A stretch of DNA of 64,000 bases from Shewanella cutis (GTDB taxonomy: Bacteria > Pseudomonadota > Gammaproteobacteria > Enterobacterales > Shewanellaceae): the NCBI RefSeq assembly GCF_022410515.1, contig NZ_JACSDI010000003.1:310001-374000 (forward strand), in the 5' to 3' direction. A program made the translations under genes and the position numbers. The notes beneath the pieces are model-generated. The model saw only the letters and a program-made list of their open reading frames with translations, did not search any database and was not told the DNA's origin. Shown one piece after another: positions 27,567 to 37,036 of this stretch; position 1 is the stretch's first letter; each line of letters opens with the position of its first letter.

Positions 27567-28568
27567 ATGAAGAACAGCCACAAAATGAAAAATCTACTGC
27601 CGGCACTTGTCATCACAATGGCAATGTCTGCAGTCATGTCTTTATGCATCACACCAAATGCTTATGCGTCGAAGTGGGACGCAAAAATGACACCAGAGCA
27701 AGTCGAAGCCACCTTAGATAAGAAGTTTGCCGAAGGCAACTACTCCCCTAAAGGCGCCGATTCTTGCTTGATGTGCCATAAGAAATCTGAAAAAGTGATG
27801 GACCTGTTCAAAGGTGTCCACGGCGCGATTGATTCATCAAAAAGCCCCATGGCTGGCCTGCAATGTGAGGCGTGCCACGGCCCACTGGGTCAGCACAACA
27901 AAGGCGGCAACGAGCCGATGATCACTTTTGGTAAGCAATCAACCTTAAGTGCCGACAAGCAAAACAGCGTATGTATGAGCTGTCACCAAGACGATAAGCG
28001 TATGTCTTGGAATGGCGGTCACCATGACAATGCCGATGTTGCTTGTGCTTCTTGTCACCAAGTACACGTCGCAAAAGATCCTGTGTTATCTAAAAACACT
28101 GAGATGGAAGTGTGTACTAGCTGCCATACTAAGCAAAAAGCGGATATGAATAAACGCTCAAGTCACCCACTTAAATGGGCACAAATGACCTGTAGCGACT
28201 GCCATAATCCCCATGGGAGCATGACAGATGCCGATCTTAACAAGCCTAGCGTGAATGATACCTGTTATTCCTGCCACGCCGAAAAACGCGGCCCAAAACT
28301 TTGGGAGCATGCACCCGTCACTGAGAATTGTGTTACTTGCCACAATCCTCACGGTAGTGTGAATGACGCTATGCTGAAAACCCGCGCACCGCAGCTGTGT
28401 CAGCAATGTCACGCCAGCGATGGCCACGCCAGCAACGCCTACTTAGGTAACACTGGCTTAGGTGCCAATGTCGGTGACAATGCCTTTACTGGTGGAAGAA
28501 GCTGCTTAAATTGCCATAGTCAGGTTCATGGTTCTAACCATCCATCTGGCAAGCTATTACAGCGCTAA
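27567..28568 (+). CDS. mtrA: MtrA, periplasmic decaheme c-type cytochrome
   Basis: 333 residues from MKNSHKMKN, the same length as in S. oneidensis; an upstream start at 27540 would add nine unrelated residues. A signal peptide ([16 protein letters not shown]) ends near NAYA. Ten CXXCH motifs (CLMCH, CEACH, CMSCH, CASCH, CTSCH, CSDCH, CYSCH, CVTCH, CQQCH, CLNCH) are spread evenly along the chain, giving the wire-like heme row known for MtrA. It takes electrons from periplasmic carriers and hands them to MtrC inside the MtrB barrel. Only 12 bp separate it from mtrB. Confidence 0.98.
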   Translation: MKNSHKMKNLLPALVITMAMSAVMSLCITPNAYASKWDAKMTPEQVEATLDKKFAEGNYSPKGADSCLMCHKKSEKVMDLFKGVHGAIDSSKSPMAGLQCEACHGPLGQHNKGGNEPMITFGKQSTLSADKQNSVCMSCHQDDKRMSWNGGHHDNADVACASCHQVHVAKDPVLSKNTEMEVCTSCHTKQKADMNKRSSHPLKWAQMTCSDCHNPHGSMTDADLNKPSVNDTCYSCHAEKRGPKLWEHAPVTENCVTCHNPHGSVNDAMLKTRAPQLCQQCHASDGHASNAYLGNTGLGANVGDNAFTGGRSCLNCHSQVHGSNHPSGKLLQR

Positions 28569-28580
28569 GGAGACGAGAAA

Positions 28581-30674
28581 ATGAAATTTAAACTCAATTT
28601 GATCACTCTAGCGTTATTAGCCAACACAGGTTTTGCCGTCGCCGCTGATGGTTATGGTCTAGCGAATGCCAATACTGAAAAAGTGAAATTATCCGCATGG
28701 AGCTGTAAAGGCTGCGTTGTTGAAACGGGTACATCAGGCACTGTAGGTGTGGGTGTCGGTTTTAACAGCGAAGACGATATTCGCTCAGCCAATGCCTTTG
28801 GTACATCCAATGAAGTGGCTGGCAAATTTGATGCCGATTTACGCTTTAAAGGTGAAAAAGGTTACCGTGCCAATGTTGAAGCTTATCAACTCGGTATGGA
28901 TGGCGGTCGTTTAGATGTCAATGCGGGCAAACAAGGCCAGTACAACGTCAATGTAAACTATCGCCAAATTGCTACCTACGACAGCAATAGCGCCCTATCG
29001 CCCTACGCGGGTATGGGTGGCAATAACCTCACGTTACCGGATAACTGGATAACGGCTGGTTCAAGTAGCCAAATGCCACTCTTGATGGACAGCCTCAATG
29101 CCCTCGAATTATCACTTAAACGTGAACGCACAGGATTGGGATTTGAATATCAAGGTCAGTCCCTGTGGAGCACCTATGTTAACTACCTGCGTGAAGAAAA
29201 AACCGGCTTAAAACAAGCCTCTGGTAGCTTCTTCAACCAATCGATGATGTTAGCAGAGCCAGTGGATTACACCACTGATACCATCGAAGCAGGCGTGAAA
29301 CTCAAGGGTGATCGTTGGTTTACAGCACTCAGTTACAATGGGTCAATATTCAAAAACGAATACAATCAATTGGACTTTGAAAATGCTTTCAACCCCACCT
29401 TTGGTGCCCAAACCCAAGGTACGATGGCGCTCGATCCGGATAACCAGGCACACACAGTGTCGTTGATGGGACAGTACAACGATGGCAGCAATGCACTGTC
29501 AGGCCGTATTCTAACCGGACAAATGAGCCAAGATCAGGCGTTAGTGACGGATAACTACCGTTATGCGAATCAGCTCAATACCGATGCTGTCGATGCCAAA
29601 GTCGATCTACTGGGTATGAACCTGAAAGTCGTTAGCAAAGTGAGTAAAGACCTTCGCTTAACAGGTAGTTACGATTATTACGATCGTGACAATAATACCC
29701 AAGTGGAAGAATGGACTCAGATCAGCATCAATAATGTCAACGGTAAGGTGGCTTATAACACCCCTTACGATAATCGTACGCAACGCTTTAAAGTTGCCGC
29801 AGATTATCGCATTACTCGCGATATTAAACTCGATGGTGGTTATGACTTCAAACGTGACCAACGTGATTATCAAGACCGTGAAACCACGGATGAAAATACC
29901 GTTTGGGCCCGTTTACGTGTCAACAGCTTCGATACCTGGGACATGTGGGTAAAAGGCAGTTACGGTAACCGTGACGGCTCACAATACCAAGCGTCTGAAT
30001 GGACCTCTTCTGAAACCAACAGCCTATTACGTAAGTACAATCTGGCTGACCGTGACAGAATCCAAGTCGAAGCGCGGATCACCCATTCGCCGCTTGAAAG
30101 CCTGACTATCGATGTTGGCGCCCGTTACGCGTTAGATGATTATACCGATACTGTGATTGGCTTAACTGAGTCAAAAGACACCAGTTATGATGCCAATATC
30201 AGCTATATGATCACCGCTGACTTACTGGCGACAGCATTCTACAACTACCAAACCATTGAGTCTGAACAGGCGGGTAGCAGCAATTACAGCACCCCAACTT
30301 GGACAGGCTTTATTGAAGATCAGGTAGATGTGGTCGGTGCAGGTATTAGCTACAACAATCTGCTGGAGAACAAGTTACGCCTAGGACTGGATTACACCTA
30401 TTCCAACTCCGACAGCAACACTCAAGTCAGACAAGGTATCACTGGCGACTATGGTGATTATTTTGCCAAAGTGCACAACATTAACTTATACGCTCAATAT
30501 CAAGCCACCGAGAAACTCGCGCTGCGCTTCGATTACAAAATTGAGAACTATAAGGACAATGACGCTGCCAACGATATCGCCGTTGATGGCATTTGGAACG
30601 TTGTAGGTTTTGGTACTAATAGCCATGACTACACCGCACAAATGCTGATGCTGAGCATGAGTTACAAGCTCTAA
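28581..30674 (+). CDS. mtrB: MtrB, outer-membrane beta-barrel of the MtrCAB conduit
   Basis: 697 residues with a signal peptide (LITLALLANTGFAVA) and a long series of alternating amphipathic strands ending in the aromatic-rich LMLSMSYKL, as expected for a large outer-membrane barrel (28 strands in the known family). The N-terminal CKGC pair, conserved in MtrB proteins of metal reducers, is present near residue 42. MtrB holds MtrA inside and MtrC outside the membrane. It is the last gene of mtrCAB and has a strong terminator. Confidence 0.97.
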   Translation: MKFKLNLITLALLANTGFAVAADGYGLANANTEKVKLSAWSCKGCVVETGTSGTVGVGVGFNSEDDIRSANAFGTSNEVAGKFDADLRFKGEKGYRANVEAYQLGMDGGRLDVNAGKQGQYNVNVNYRQIATYDSNSALSPYAGMGGNNLTLPDNWITAGSSSQMPLLMDSLNALELSLKRERTGLGFEYQGQSLWSTYVNYLREEKTGLKQASGSFFNQSMMLAEPVDYTTDTIEAGVKLKGDRWFTALSYNGSIFKNEYNQLDFENAFNPTFGAQTQGTMALDPDNQAHTVSLMGQYNDGSNALSGRILTGQMSQDQALVTDNYRYANQLNTDAVDAKVDLLGMNLKVVSKVSKDLRLTGSYDYYDRDNNTQVEEWTQISINNVNGKVAYNTPYDNRTQRFKVAADYRITRDIKLDGGYDFKRDQRDYQDRETTDENTVWARLRVNSFDTWDMWVKGSYGNRDGSQYQASEWTSSETNSLLRKYNLADRDRIQVEARITHSPLESLTIDVGARYALDDYTDTVIGLTESKDTSYDANISYMITADLLATAFYNYQTIESEQAGSSNYSTPTWTGFIEDQVDVVGAGISYNNLLENKLRLGLDYTYSNSDSNTQVRQGITGDYGDYFAKVHNINLYAQYQATEKLALRFDYKIENYKDNDAANDIAVDGIWNVVGFGTNSHDYTAQMLMLSMSYKL

Positions 30675-30693
30675 TCTGCGTTTATTGATAGTC

Positions 30694-30718
30694 AAAAGCC
30701 CGCACTGCGGGCTTTTTT
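30694..30718 (+). terminator. mtrCAB terminator
   Basis: AAAGCCCGC, loop ACT, GCGGGCTTTTTT: a strong intrinsic terminator 20 bp after the mtrB stop. Confidence 0.95.
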
Positions 30719-30750
30719 ATTGCCAACAAAATCTCACCGCACTTTAGTTA

Positions 30751-30769
30751 ACCAGAACTCGATGTATGG
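30751..30769. repeat. Scar resembling the MITE1/IS110 left junction
   Basis: ACCAGAACTCGATGTATGG differs from the sequence at 20997-21015, which spans the MITE1 left end and the first eight bases of the IS, by one substitution (A for T at position 4). It is in the same orientation. It is followed at once by a MITE family 2 sequence lacking its own first ~11 bp. Confidence 0.65.
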
Positions 30770-31297
30770 TTAAATATTTAATCAGTTCAGAGCCTCACAG
30801 GCATCTCAAGCCAAGGTGCATTGATGCAGAAATGGTTATCCCCTTTAAGACAATGTGATGCGTGAGTGTGGTGCCTGTGTGGCTGCCGAAGGGCTGCTGA
30901 TGTTCACACCATGGAAACGGGTTTTATGCTGCGTTTAATACCAATCACATTAAATATCTAATCAGTTCAGAGCCTCACAGGCATCTCAATCCAAGGCGCA
31001 TTGACGAAGAAATGGTTATTCCCTTTTAAGTCAATGTAACACGGGAGTGAGATGCCTGTGAGGCTCCCGAAGGGCGGGGTTGAACGGGCTTTATACTGCG
31101 TTTAAGGCTTTCGACAGAGCGCCACTATGCCTTCAAGCCTTCGCCTTGTCTAAAGCGCGTTTAACTCCCGCTGAATGAACAGATATTTAATACGATTGGT
31201 ATAAGGCTTAGGTAGAGCACCGTATGCCTACAAGCCTTCGCTTTGTCTAAAGCGCGTTGTATTCCCGTGCAATGGACAGATATTTAATACGATTGGT
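30770..31297. mobile_element. MITE family 2, outer copy, interrupted by a second copy
   Basis: The left part (30770-30938) runs from TTAAATATTTAATCAG to GCGTTTAA. The right part (31205-31297) resumes GGCTTAGGTAGAGCACC and ends in AGATATTTAATACGATTGGT. Rejoined, GCGTTTAA plus GGCTT reproduces the same point in the inner copy, which shows that the inner copy was inserted. The first ~11 bp of the expected left end are missing. No coding capacity. Confidence 0.85.
30939..31201. mobile_element. MITE family 2, inner intact copy (263 bp)
   Basis: It starts TACCAATCACATTAAATATCT and ends AGATATTTAATACGATTGGTA, near-perfect terminal inverted repeats. TAA occurs directly on both sides (30936-30938 and 31202-31204), a 3-bp target-site duplication. 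Inside is a long imperfect dyad (CCTCACAGGCATCTCA against TGAGATGCCTGTGAGG). It must be moved by a transposase elsewhere in the genome. Confidence 0.88.
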
Positions 31298-31635
31298 GTC
31301 ATTTCTTTTCTAGCTGAATACATTCAATTAGTTGATTATCCAATTAATATTTGATTAACCTTGTGGCGCTTACTGAGGTATGGCTGCAATATTGCGATGG
31401 GCATTTTGTCATCCGCGCTACTCGGATGTGGGGCCTGCAAGGTGGTAGGGTTGAATCATCAAATTTGCGATTGGTGTTTATTCATTGAGATTTTTGTCAC
31501 ATAATACCCAACACAATTGAAAACTATTATCGTTACCAGTCATAAAGGTTGATCTAGGTAAAGTTATTAGCTCCATAGCTCAGTTAGAATGAGCGCAGTT
31601 TTTCAAGCTGAAGCTGTTACAAGGTGAAATAGGTA
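31298..31635 (+). promoter_or_regulatory. feoAB upstream region with Fur-box-like site
   Basis: 338 bp with no gene. GAAAACTATTATCGTTACC (31519-31537) matches 13 of 19 bases of the Fur consensus GATAATGATAATCATTATC. TTGATCTAGGTAAA (31550-31563) is a poor FNR/CRP-like dyad. A tRNA-like fragment lies at 31570-31598. Iron repression of feoAB is expected from the family; the site itself is a candidate only. Confidence 0.5.
31570..31598 (+). other. tRNA-like 5' fragment
   Basis: GCTCCATAGCTCAGTTAGAATGAGCGCAG looks like a tRNA acceptor 5' strand plus a complete D-arm (GCTC, loop AGTTAGAAT, GAGC). No anticodon or T arm follows, so it is not a tRNA gene. It sits 38 bp before feoA. Confidence 0.5.
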
Positions 31636-31875
31636 ATGAAGTTAAGCGAACTCAGTCCCGGTGACCGTGGCATTATTTCTGAAATCGGGCGATTAGATTT
31701 GCCGCAAACAGTGAAGCGCAAATTATTATCCATGGGCATTACCCCAAATACACGGTTTTCGTTGATCCGCCGTGCGCCAATGGGCTCAGGTTTAGAGCTG
31801 GATATTCGGGGTAGTAAGCTTTGTATGCGCAGAGACTTGGCAGACATTATTGAGGTGGAAAAGGCGAATGACTAA
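31636..31875 (+). CDS. feoA: FeoA, ferrous iron transport accessory protein
   Basis: 79 residues with the SH3-like FeoA fold: MKLSELSPGDRGIISEIG, then VKRKLLSMGITPNTRFSLIRRAPMGSGLELDIRGSKLCMRRDLADII. It is a small cytoplasmic partner needed for FeoB activity. feoB begins inside its last codons (8-base overlap), so the two are translationally coupled. The location next to the iron-reducing mtr cluster is shared with S. oneidensis as I recall it. Confidence 0.95.
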   Translation: MKLSELSPGDRGIISEIGRLDLPQTVKRKLLSMGITPNTRFSLIRRAPMGSGLELDIRGSKLCMRRDLADIIEVEKAND

Positions 31876-34162
31876 GCAGTTTCATTGCGTCACCGTCGGT
31901 AACCCAAACGCAGGGAAATCGACGCTCTTTAACGCGCTAACAGGCGCAAATCAACAAGTTGGCAACTGGTCCGGTGTGACTGTTGAGAAAAAAACTGGCC
32001 ATTTTACTCTTAATGGTGCTGACGTTTACTTAACCGACTTACCCGGTATTTACGATTTACTGCCCGCTGGCAATAGTTGTGATTGTTCCCTCGATGAGCA
32101 GATCGCTCAGCAATATCTCGCCGAACAACGTGTCGACGGCATTATTAACTTAGTCGATGCAACCAATATCGAACGCCACCTCTATTTGACGGCACAACTG
32201 CGTGAATTGTCGATCCCTATGGTAGTGGTATTAAATAAAATCGATGCTGCCATCAAGCGTGGTATTCGTGTTGATTTAACGAAAATGAGCCAAGAACTGG
32301 GTTGCCCTGTGATTGGTGTTTGTTCTCGAGACCCTGCCGATGTGGCCAAAGTACAAGCGCAGGTATTGGATTTACTCCAAGGCCGCGTTTCCGAAGCGCC
32401 TCTGATGCTCGATTATGACCAGCAAATAGAAGCGGGTGTGCAGCTACTTTGCAGTAAAGATCCAAATCTAAGCCGTGGCCGCGCCTTGGCGATGTTAGGT
32501 AATGGTTCTGGTTGTGGCAGTTGTAAAAATGCGCAGTTGCAGGATGAGGTGAATACTTGCACCCAGCAAATTGCGCAGCAAGGGCATGACATCGAAGTAC
32601 TGGTCGCCACGACGCGTTTTAACTTTGTCGAGCGAGTATTCAAAGGTTCGGTCAAGGCCGACGGCTTTTTAACCCTAAGTGATAGACTCGATAAATTAGT
32701 TTTACACCCCGTACTTGGCATCCCAGTGTTCTTATTTGTCATGTATTTGATGTTTATGTTTAGCATCAACATCGGCAGTGCATTTATTGATTTCTTCGAT
32801 GTGTTTGCTGGGGCATTACTGGTCGATCATTTTGGTGCACTGCTTACTAATATCGGTGCGCCTGCATGGGTGGTGACTATCCTTGCGGGTGGTGTCGGTC
32901 AAGGTATTCAAACGGTTTCTACCTTTATTCCGGTGATCGCAGCATTGTTCCTCGGTTTATCCATTCTTGAAAGTTCAGGCTACATGGCTCGCGCCGCGTT
33001 TGTGGTAGATGGGTTAATGCGCCGTATTGGTTTACCGGGTAAAGCCTTCGTGCCCATGATCGTTGGCTTTGGCTGCTCTGTGCCAGCCATTATGGCGACA
33101 CGTACCTTAGGCAGTGAACGTGAGCGTATCGTTACCGGTATGATGGCGCCTTTTATGTCCTGCGGTGCGCGTTTACCTGTCTATGCACTATTTGCCGCGG
33201 CCTTCTTCCCTGATTCTGGTCAAAACCTCGTGTTTTTACTCTATGTGATTGGGATTTTTGCCGCCATTGGTACGGGGTTGCTGCTGCGTAGCACTTTATT
33301 ACCCGGCACTAGTAGCGCTGTGGTAATGGAACTGCCAAGCTATGAGTTGCCAAAATTTAAAGCCGTGATGGTACGTACTGGTAAAAGGACTAAGAGTTTT
33401 ATCCTTGGTGCGGGTAAAACTATCGTACTTGTGGTAACCCTGCTTAACTTTATCAATGCGATTGGGGTTGATGGCACTTTTGGTCATGAAGATAGCCAAG
33501 CGTCACTCTTAAGTGTGGCGAGTCAAAAAGTCACACCTATCTTTGCCCCAATGGGTATTGAGCAAGATAACTGGCCAGCGACTGTGGGTATTATCACGGG
33601 TATTTTTGCTAAAGAAGCTGTGGTAGGGACTCTCAATAGCTTATATACTAATGCAACTCCTGAGGGCAGTGAATTAACATCATTAGCAGACAGTTTTAAT
33701 GAGGCACTTGCGACCATTCCTGCAAACTTGTTCGGTTTAGATTTGGAAGACCCGCTGAAGCTATCCGTTGGTGATGTTTCTAATACTGAGGTGGCGTCTG
33801 AAACACAGGGTGTAGCTACTTCGACGTTTAGCGCCCTGCAGTCAGGATTTACTACTAAGGTGGCAGCATTTTCTTATCTACTGTTTATCTTACTCTATAC
33901 ACCCTGTGTTGCAGCCATGGGCGCATTAGTGAATGAGTTTGGTACTCGCTGGGCGACCTTTGCCGCAACTTGGACATTCGCACTCGCCTATGGTAGTGCA
34001 ACCATTGCTTACCAAGCGGCAACCTTTGGCGCGCATCCATTGCAATCGAGTCTGTGGATTGGTTTCTTCCTCGTTGCCTTAGTTGTGTTCTATCTATGGC
34101 TTAAACGTAAGGGCCGTAGAACCCAGCAGATCATTCCAGGCGTTAGGATCATTACCGAGTAA
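31868..34162 (+). CDS. feoB: FeoB, ferrous iron transporter
   Basis: 764 residues. The N-terminal G domain has G1 GNPNAGKST, G3 DLPGIYDLL and G4 LNKID. The membrane domain contains the two gate regions around GFGCSVPAIMATRTL and CGARLPVYALF, and a conserved cysteine near SCGAR. It imports Fe(II) across the inner membrane. A CDCS stretch and a CGSC pair (about residues 215-218) add cysteines to the soluble part. The start MTKQFHC is preferred because the upstream codons overlap feoA. No feoC-like gene follows; a terminator comes instead. Confidence 0.96.
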   Translation: MTKQFHCVTVGNPNAGKSTLFNALTGANQQVGNWSGVTVEKKTGHFTLNGADVYLTDLPGIYDLLPAGNSCDCSLDEQIAQQYLAEQRVDGIINLVDATNIERHLYLTAQLRELSIPMVVVLNKIDAAIKRGIRVDLTKMSQELGCPVIGVCSRDPADVAKVQAQVLDLLQGRVSEAPLMLDYDQQIEAGVQLLCSKDPNLSRGRALAMLGNGSGCGSCKNAQLQDEVNTCTQQIAQQGHDIEVLVATTRFNFVERVFKGSVKADGFLTLSDRLDKLVLHPVLGIPVFLFVMYLMFMFSINIGSAFIDFFDVFAGALLVDHFGALLTNIGAPAWVVTILAGGVGQGIQTVSTFIPVIAALFLGLSILESSGYMARAAFVVDGLMRRIGLPGKAFVPMIVGFGCSVPAIMATRTLGSERERIVTGMMAPFMSCGARLPVYALFAAAFFPDSGQNLVFLLYVIGIFAAIGTGLLLRSTLLPGTSSAVVMELPSYELPKFKAVMVRTGKRTKSFILGAGKTIVLVVTLLNFINAIGVDGTFGHEDSQASLLSVASQKVTPIFAPMGIEQDNWPATVGIITGIFAKEAVVGTLNSLYTNATPEGSELTSLADSFNEALATIPANLFGLDLEDPLKLSVGDVSNTEVASETQGVATSTFSALQSGFTTKVAAFSYLLFILLYTPCVAAMGALVNEFGTRWATFAATWTFALAYGSATIAYQAATFGAHPLQSSLWIGFFLVALVVFYLWLKRKGRRTQQIIPGVRIITE

Positions 34163-34198
34163 CCGCTGAGTAATAAATGTCAGCTTAGTAATGACAAA

Positions 34199-34229
34199 GA
34201 TAAAAGCAGCTTTCATGGCTGCTTTTATT
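34199..34229 (+). terminator. feoAB terminator
   Basis: AAAAGCAGC, loop TTTCAT, GGCTGCTTTTATT: intrinsic terminator about 40 bp after the feoB stop. Confidence 0.85.
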
Positions 34230-34345
34230 GTTTTACTATCCATGCCATAAACCATAGTTTTTTATACTGGGCATTGTAACTGGCCGAGATCTGTAGGATC
34301 ATGCGGGTTTTGTTAAAATTGCCATTGTTCGCAAAGAGGAATTCC

Positions 34346-36016
34346 ATGAGTCATGTGGACACTGAAGTACGTCCGAGTAACTTTATTCGTAATATCATTG
34401 ATGAGGATCTGAGAAGCGGAAAGCACACCAATGTGCAGACGCGTTTTCCACCCGAGCCAAATGGTTATTTACATATAGGTCATGCTAAGTCCATCTGTTT
34501 GAACTTTGGCATCGCCCGCGATTACCAAGGTCTCTGTAACTTACGATTTGATGATACCAACCCTGAAAAAGAAGACATCGATTATGTCAATTCTATTCAG
34601 GCGGATGTGCGTTGGTTGGGATTCCAGTGGGATGGTGAGGTGCGTTATTCATCTAACTATTTCAACCAATTACATCAATATGCCGTTGAGTTAATCAATA
34701 AAGGCTTAGCCTATGTGTGTTTCCTCAATGCCGATGAAACCCGTGAATACCGTGGCACCTTAAAAGAGCCGGGTAAAAACAGCCCGTACCGTGACACTTC
34801 CGTTGAAGAAAACCTGCACTTATTTGAAAAAATGCGTAAGGGTGAATTCAAAGAAGGTGAGTGCGCACTGCGTGCCAAAATTGACATGGCATCGCCTTTC
34901 ATGTGTATGCGTGATCCGGTGATTTACCGTATTCGTTTTGCTCACCATCACCAAACGGGTGATAAGTGGTGCATTTATCCAATGTACGACTTTACCCACT
35001 GTATCTCCGATGCGCTGGAGCATATTACTCACTCGTTATGTACGCTTGAGTTCCAAGACAACCGTCGTTTGTATGACTGGGTTCTCGACAATTTAGATGA
35101 TTTCCAAGCGCCAAATCGTACTCGTCAGTACGAGTTTTCTCGCTTAAATCTTGAATACACGCTGATGTCTAAGCGTAAATTAAATGACTTAGTGACGCGT
35201 AAGTTAGTTTCTGGATGGGATGACCCACGTATGCCAACGATTGCGGGTCTACGTCGTCGTGGCTATACCCCTGCATCTATTCGTGAATTTTGCCAACGTA
35301 TTGGTATCACCAAGCAAGAAAACATGATTGAAGCCGCGATGCTTGATGCTTGTATTCGTGAAGAGCTTAATGAGCATGCACCACGTGCGATGGCAGTATT
35401 GCGTCCATTAAAAGTGGTGATTGAAAACTACCCTGAAGGTCAAATCGAGACTATTCAAGCGGCCTCTCACCCAAGCGATGAAAGTATGGGCACGCGTGAC
35501 CTAGCTTTTGGTCGTGAAATCTTTATTGATGTGGCCGATTTCAGAGAAGAAGCCAATAAGCAGTACAAGCGTTTAGTGATGGGCAAAGAGGTCCGTCTGC
35601 GTAATGCGTATGTGATCAAGGCTGAGCGTTGTGATAAAGACAGCGAAGGCAATATCACCACCGTTTACTGTAGCTATGATGCGGATACTTTAGGTAAAAA
35701 TCCTGCCGATGGTCGCAAGGTGAAGGGCGTAATCCATTGGGTTGAAGCGACTACGGCTAAACCTGCAGAGTTCCGCTTATACCAACGTTTGTTCACTGAT
35801 CCAAATCCTGCAGCAGCAGAGACAGTGGATGAAGTACTTAACCCTAACTCACTTGAAGTGGTTAATGGTTTAGTCGAAGCAAGCCTTGCTAACGCGCCAG
35901 CGGAAAAAGCCTATCAGTTTGAGCGGGAAGGTTATTTCTGTGCTGATAATCAAGACTCATCAGCCGAGCATTTAGTGTTTAACTTAACCGTTGCACTGCG
36001 TGACTCGTTTGAATAG
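34346..36016 (+). CDS. glnS: Glutaminyl-tRNA synthetase
   Basis: 556 residues, the standard length. Class I signatures are [15 protein letters not shown] (HIGH) near residue 35 and LMSKRKL (KMSKS) near 270. Other typical stretches are [10 protein letters not shown] and [20 protein letters not shown]. It charges tRNA-Gln with glutamine in the cytoplasm. The frame is open 15 codons upstream, but ATG 34346 (MSHVDTEV) has AGAGGA seven bases before it. Confidence 0.98.
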   Translation: MSHVDTEVRPSNFIRNIIDEDLRSGKHTNVQTRFPPEPNGYLHIGHAKSICLNFGIARDYQGLCNLRFDDTNPEKEDIDYVNSIQADVRWLGFQWDGEVRYSSNYFNQLHQYAVELINKGLAYVCFLNADETREYRGTLKEPGKNSPYRDTSVEENLHLFEKMRKGEFKEGECALRAKIDMASPFMCMRDPVIYRIRFAHHHQTGDKWCIYPMYDFTHCISDALEHITHSLCTLEFQDNRRLYDWVLDNLDDFQAPNRTRQYEFSRLNLEYTLMSKRKLNDLVTRKLVSGWDDPRMPTIAGLRRRGYTPASIREFCQRIGITKQENMIEAAMLDACIREELNEHAPRAMAVLRPLKVVIENYPEGQIETIQAASHPSDESMGTRDLAFGREIFIDVADFREEANKQYKRLVMGKEVRLRNAYVIKAERCDKDSEGNITTVYCSYDADTLGKNPADGRKVKGVIHWVEATTAKPAEFRLYQRLFTDPNPAAAETVDEVLNPNSLEVVNGLVEASLANAPAEKAYQFEREGYFCADNQDSSAEHLVFNLTVALRDSFE

Positions 36017-36049
36017 TTCGAGCAAGTTCGTTAATTGCTATCGCTAATA

Positions 36050-36078
36050 GAGAAGGCCCTATAAGGGCCTTTTCTATT
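36050..36078 (+). terminator. glnS terminator
   Basis: AGAAGGCCCT, loop ATA, AGGGCCTTTTCTATTTT, a strong intrinsic terminator 34 bp after the stop. Confidence 0.9.
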
Positions 36079-36161
36079 TTCCTTTAGACGTTTTCTTGTT
36101 AACGACTTTATCTGTCACTTTTCAGTGCTCAAGCAACTTCTTGCATGTTAATCGTGACTTC

Positions 36162-36758
36162 TTATTGATACATAGGGCCAAAGCCAATACTCCAGAGAAT
36201 AACGCTGGTGGCCATTAACCCAACCAAAAGCACTAAACCTGCTGTCACCATTGAACTTGCGTAAATAAAGCCTTTCTCTTCGGGGATATTCATGATGATT
36301 GGTACGCCAGCGTAGAGCAGGTATACCGAGTAGGCTAAACCGATGAGTCCGACAACCATAATAAACCAGAGTACAGGATAAAGCGCCGCTAGGCCGACCA
36401 TAAATAATGGTGTTGCAGTGTAAGATGCCAGTTCCAATGCTTGGGTAAAGGTGGGATGAGCATCGAAGGTTTTTGCCATCCAAAAGGCTAAATAGGCAAG
36501 GGCAAAGACGCCAGCTATGAGACCAAAATACATACCTACGGACATAAACATTGCGCTTTGCGGCGTGAGATAAATGGGATCTCCAGCTCCCGGATTCCAA
36601 CCAATGTAAGCGGTTGCGATAAAACTGCAGACAGCAGGGATGAGTGCGATGAGAAGAACATGGCTCAAGCTGCTTTTCAGTGCCTCATGGTTCTGTTCAA
36701 TTGCGTGCCACTCTTGTTTTGGATGAGTGTATAACCCCATTAAGTGATTCAGTATCAT
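36162..36758 (-). CDS. Yip1 domain membrane protein
   Basis: 198 residues with about five transmembrane segments. The N terminus (LMGLYTHPKQEWHAIEQ) and the membrane core (LASYTATPLFMVGLAALYPVLWF) are typical of bacterial YIP1-family proteins, whose role is unknown. The gene is monocistronic, convergent with glnS, and followed upstream (36759-37036) by an AT-rich 278-bp region with no visible gene. The overlapping frame at 36148-36600 is a shadow. Confidence 0.85.
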   Translation of the reverse strand: MILNHLMGLYTHPKQEWHAIEQNHEALKSSLSHVLLIALIPAVCSFIATAYIGWNPGAGDPIYLTPQSAMFMSVGMYFGLIAGVFALAYLAFWMAKTFDAHPTFTQALELASYTATPLFMVGLAALYPVLWFIMVVGLIGLAYSVYLLYAGVPIIMNIPEEKGFIYASSMVTAGLVLLVGLMATSVILWSIGFGPMYQ

Positions 36759-37036
36759 TATAATTATCCTTGTTCAGCATTGATGATGGCTCGCCAAACG
36801 TCAGACGAGCTGATAACAGCTCTACAATCAGGGTCAATGCTCTCTAACCCATTTAACTCCCGATTGCCTACTCTTTGAATTGAGATGTGCTGTGAGCAGT
36901 ATCTCAATTCTTAGTGTGTAGATTATTTATTGAACAAAAAGTTCAACTCGTCAAGTTTCCTGCTGTGTAGAGCTATAGCTTGTTGGGAATTACGCGTAAA
37001 ATATGACAATATTTTTAGCGATTTTTGAGTGATCCC

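Noticed and set aside
27500..27721. 73-codon frame over the mtrC-mtrA gap
   Set aside because: It overlaps the mtrA signal peptide in another frame and has no ribosome binding site; the hairpin explains the gap.
36148..36600. 150-codon minus-strand frame overlapping the Yip1 gene
   Set aside because: It lies in another frame of a convincing membrane protein and is rich in residues expected from a shadow of hydrophobic codons.
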